From positions 1 to 7,641 of the forward strand of contig JABDOU010000096.1 of assembly GCA_013043085.1 (NCBI GenBank): a DNA stretch of 7,641 nucleotides, given 5' to 3'. Source of the stretch: Acidimicrobiia bacterium (lineage in GTDB: Bacteria; Actinomycetota; Acidimicrobiia; Spongiisociales; SHLN01). A program made the position numbers and the translations under genes. Below the pieces are notes generated by a model, which was not told the origin of the DNA, did not search any database, and saw nothing but the letters and a program-made list of their open reading frames with translations. Positions 5,608 to 7,641 of this stretch are shown piece after piece. How positions within the stretch are numbered: the first letter of the stretch is position 1; every line of letters starts with the position of its first letter.

Positions 5608-6846
5608 ATGGACGAACGTCCCCGATTGACAATCCCCGAGCCGAGATTCAGACCTGGCGACGATCCGGATTTCAGCGGAATTGACATCCCCGGGGCAGGT
5701 GAAACCCGTCGTCCGGACGTCGATGCCGAGCCGAGGGAGATGCGCGATTTGGCCGATGGCTTAATCCGCGTTCTGGGAGACGACAACAAGGCAACCGGGC
5801 CATGGCAGTCCGATCTCACTGCAGCCCAGCTCATCAAGGGTCTCACCGACATGATGCGGGTCCGCGAGTTCGATCGACGCATGATGGCTGCCCAGCGGCA
5901 AGGTAAGACCTCGTTCTACATGCAGTGTTTGGGTGAAGAGGCAATTGCATGTGCCTTCCGTGCTGCGATGGCCGACTCCGACATGAATTTTCCGACGTAT
6001 CGGCAACAAGGCCTCCTCATCGCTCACGGATATCCATTGGTCGACATGATGAACCAGGTCTATTCGAACGAGGAAGATCCGATAAAGGGGCGGCAGCTAC
6101 CGATCATGTATTCCTCTCGTGCGCACGGTTTCTTTACGATCTCGGGCAACCTTGCCACTCAGTTCATCCAGGCGGTCGGCTGGGCGATGGCTGCTTCGAT
6201 AAAAGGCGAGAGCAATATCGCCGCAGGGTGGATCGGAGACGGTGCGACGGCCGAGTCAGATTTCCACTCGGCGATGGTTTTCGCATCGACCTACCAGGCC
6301 CCCGTTGTCCTGAATATTGTGAACAACCAGTGGGCGATTTCTTCTCATCAGTCGCTTGCACGAGGTCGGGCCGACACGTTCGCTGCAAAGGGTATCGGCT
6401 TCGGTATCCCCGCCCTTCGGGTGGATGGCAACGATTATCTCGCGTCACATTCGACCGCCGTATGGGCCCTCGAGCGCGCCAGGCGGGGCTTGGGGCCGAC
6501 CTTGATCGAGTGGGTCACCTATCGCGCTGCGGCCCATTCGTCCTCAGATGATCCTTCGGCGTATCGACCGCCCGATGAAGCGGCGAAATGGCCACTCGGC
6601 GATCCCATCGAGCGTCTGGCTGATCACTTGATCGAGCTCGGAGAGTGGTCTGACGAGCGTCAACAGGAACTGACTGACCAGATCGAAGAAGAGGTTCGGG
6701 TTGCCCAAGCTGAGGCCGAATCCCACGGAACGCTCCACGAAGGACCGAAGCCCACCAGAGACATCTTTGAGGGTGTGTACGAAAAGATCCCTCCCCATCT
6801 GCAAAAACAACGAGATCTTCTGGAAGGTATGACATGGCGAGAATGA
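5608..6846 (+). CDS. bkdA1: Branched-chain 2-oxoacid dehydrogenase E1 subunit alpha
   Basis: Alpha subunit (412 residues) of the E1 component that decarboxylates 2-oxoisovalerate, 2-oxoisocaproate and 2-oxo-3-methylvalerate with thiamine diphosphate and passes the acyl group to the E2 lipoyl domain. It acts in the cytoplasm in Val/Leu/Ile breakdown and supplies branched acyl-CoA. Seen: SFYMQCLGEEA (102-112), FPTYRQQG (128-135), GRQLPIMYSS (161-170), the thiamine-diphosphate/Mg motif from GDGATAE (210-216) to NNQWAIS (239-245), and the active-site loop HSSSDDPSAYR (310-320). That loop corresponds to the phosphorylation loop of mitochondrial E1 alpha. Length and an N-terminal extension (about 1-70, with GPWQ at 64-67) match Pseudomonas BkdA1 (about 410), not shorter mycobacterial E1 alpha proteins (comparison from memory). 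The start at 5608 has GGAG upstream. The 3' end overlaps the E1 beta gene, forming an operon. Confidence 0.95.
   Translation: MDERPRLTIPEPRFRPGDDPDFSGIDIPGAGETRRPDVDAEPREMRDLADGLIRVLGDDNKATGPWQSDLTAAQLIKGLTDMMRVREFDRRMMAAQRQGKTSFYMQCLGEEAIACAFRAAMADSDMNFPTYRQQGLLIAHGYPLVDMMNQVYSNEEDPIKGRQLPIMYSSRAHGFFTISGNLATQFIQAVGWAMAASIKGESNIAAGWIGDGATAESDFHSAMVFASTYQAPVVLNIVNNQWAISSHQSLARGRADTFAAKGIGFGIPALRVDGNDYLASHSTAVWALERARRGLGPTLIEWVTYRAAAHSSSDDPSAYRPPDEAAKWPLGDPIERLADHLIELGEWSDERQQELTDQIEEEVRVAQAEAESHGTLHEGPKPTRDIFEGVYEKIPPHLQKQRDLLEGMTWRE
6822..6827 (+). promoter_or_regulatory. Ribosome binding site deciding the bkdA2 start
   Basis: GGAAGG, six bases before the ATG at 6834. It is 15 bases from the ATG at 6843, so it favours the earlier start even though the later ATG makes a neat four-base overlap with the bkdA1 stop. 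Confidence 0.55.
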
Positions 6847-7641
6847 CCATGATCGAATCCATCCGTGATGCCCATTTCGTGGCCATGGAGGCCGACGACG
6901 CCGTCGTGGTCTTTGGCGAAGACGTAGGTCATTTTGGCGGCGTGTTTCGATGTACCCAGGGCTTGCAGCAGAAGTTCGGAAAGCATCGATGTTTTGACTC
7001 ACCCATCAGCGAGCTCGGCATCGTTGGCGCCGCTATCGGGATGGCGGCCAACGGGCTACGTCCATGCGTCGAGATTCAGTTCGCCGACTACATGTACCCC
7101 GCATATGACCAGATCGTCTCAGAAGCCGCTCGAATACGGCATCGGTCGGTTGGTGATTTCACGGTGCCAATGACGGTCCGGATGCCGACGGGTGGGGGCA
7201 TCTATGGAGGCCAGACCCATTCGCAGAGTCCGGAAGCGCTCTTTACCCACGTGGCAGGACTCAAGACGGTCGTTCCGTCTAACCCTTACGACGCCAAGGG
7301 CCTCCTTCTCGCCTCAATCGAAGACAACGATCCGGTCATGTTCCTCGAACCCAAGCGTCTCTACAACGGACCGTTCGACGGTCACTATGACCAGCCGGTC
7401 GTCCCCTGGTCGAAACACGAAGCAGCGGAGGTACCCGAAGGGCATTACACGGTGCCGCTCGGCAAGGCAGCAATACGCAGGCCTGGCAACGATCTCACGG
7501 TGCTTGCATATGGAACCATGGTGTATGTCGCCCTCGCTGCAGCCGAAGAGGCCGGCATAGATGCCGAGGTCATAGATCTTCGAACGCTGGTGCCTCTCGA
7601 TACAGAACTCATCATCGAGTCGGTCAAGAAGACAGGACGTT
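6834..7641 (+). CDS. bkdA2: Branched-chain 2-oxoacid dehydrogenase E1 subunit beta (3' end cut by window)
   Basis: Beta subunit of the same E1 heterotetramer; the first 269 residues are visible, of about 340-350 expected. Seen (numbering from 6834): VVVFGEDVGHFGGVFRCT (24-41), SPISELGIVGAAIGMA (56-71), whose Glu60 is at the position of the cofactor-activating glutamate of E1 beta, QFADYMYPAYDQI (82-94), GGGIYGGQTHSQSPEA (120-135, with His129 in the active-site region), EPKRLYNGPFDG (172-183) and the start of the C-terminal transketolase domain (LTVLAYGTMVYVAL, 221-234). The insertion RLYNGPFDGHYDQPVVPWSK is typical of the Pseudomonas BkdA2 type. Start: the ATG at 6834 (MARMTMIESIRD) has a well-placed Shine-Dalgarno and resembles BkdA2 N-termini; ATGs at 6843 and 6849 are alternatives. 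It overlaps bkdA1 by 13 bases. E2 and E3 genes would be expected next. Confidence 0.94.
   Translation, partial: MARMTMIESIRDAHFVAMEADDAVVVFGEDVGHFGGVFRCTQGLQQKFGKHRCFDSPISELGIVGAAIGMAANGLRPCVEIQFADYMYPAYDQIVSEAARIRHRSVGDFTVPMTVRMPTGGGIYGGQTHSQSPEALFTHVAGLKTVVPSNPYDAKGLLLASIEDNDPVMFLEPKRLYNGPFDGHYDQPVVPWSKHEAAEVPEGHYTVPLGKAAIRRPGNDLTVLAYGTMVYVALAAAEEAGIDAEVIDLRTLVPLDTELIIESVKKTGR

Noticed and set aside
5949..6551. Plus-strand open frame of 200 codons inside bkdA1
   Set aside because: It is an out-of-frame shadow of the E1 alpha gene, rich in Arg, Gly and Cys as expected for a shifted frame, with no domain.
1..7641. Defence system, mobile element, CRISPR or RNA gene
   Set aside because: The window is almost fully occupied by recognised housekeeping genes. 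No transposase, integrase, regularly spaced repeats or tRNA/rRNA-like sequences were seen.

Overview
The window is a stretch of moderately GC-rich bacterial chromosome with two divergent gene blocks separated by one short intergenic region (5430-5607). The left block (minus strand, read right to left) has the gene order fhaA - fhaB - PP2C phosphatase - rodA (SEDS) - pbpA - Ser/Thr kinase. This is the conserved actinobacterial cell-growth and phospho-signalling cluster, known in Mycobacterium tuberculosis as fhaA-fhaB-pstP-rodA-pbpA-pknA. That order points to Actinomycetota. The moderate GC content and very compact proteins might fit a deep-branching class such as Acidimicrobiia, but this is only an inference.

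Minus block, 5429 down to 1: six genes with no gaps. Neighbouring genes overlap by four bases (ATGA or GTGA) or by one base (TGATG at fhaB), so a single translationally coupled operon is likely. The kinase runs off the left edge. The logic is known from the family: a transmembrane kinase phosphorylates envelope and division proteins, PP2C reverses this, the two FHA proteins read phosphothreonine, and RodA with the class B PBP polymerise and cross-link peptidoglycan under their control. Here the accessory parts are short: the FHA protein with the DUF3662 domain has only 212 residues and the phosphatase has only its catalytic domain.

Plus block, 5608 to the right edge: bkdA1 (E1 alpha, complete) and bkdA2 (E1 beta, truncated by the window end) of the branched-chain 2-oxoacid dehydrogenase complex. 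They form the thiamine-diphosphate decarboxylase for the 2-oxoacids of Val, Leu and Ile. From memory, both resemble the Pseudomonas BkdA1/BkdA2 type much more than the shorter mycobacterial type, so horizontal origin is possible. The genes for E2 and E3 would be expected downstream, outside the window.

No RNA genes, CRISPR arrays, insertion sequences or obvious terminators are visible. I see no clearly undescribed system; the points worth a second look are small departures from known families and start-site choices.
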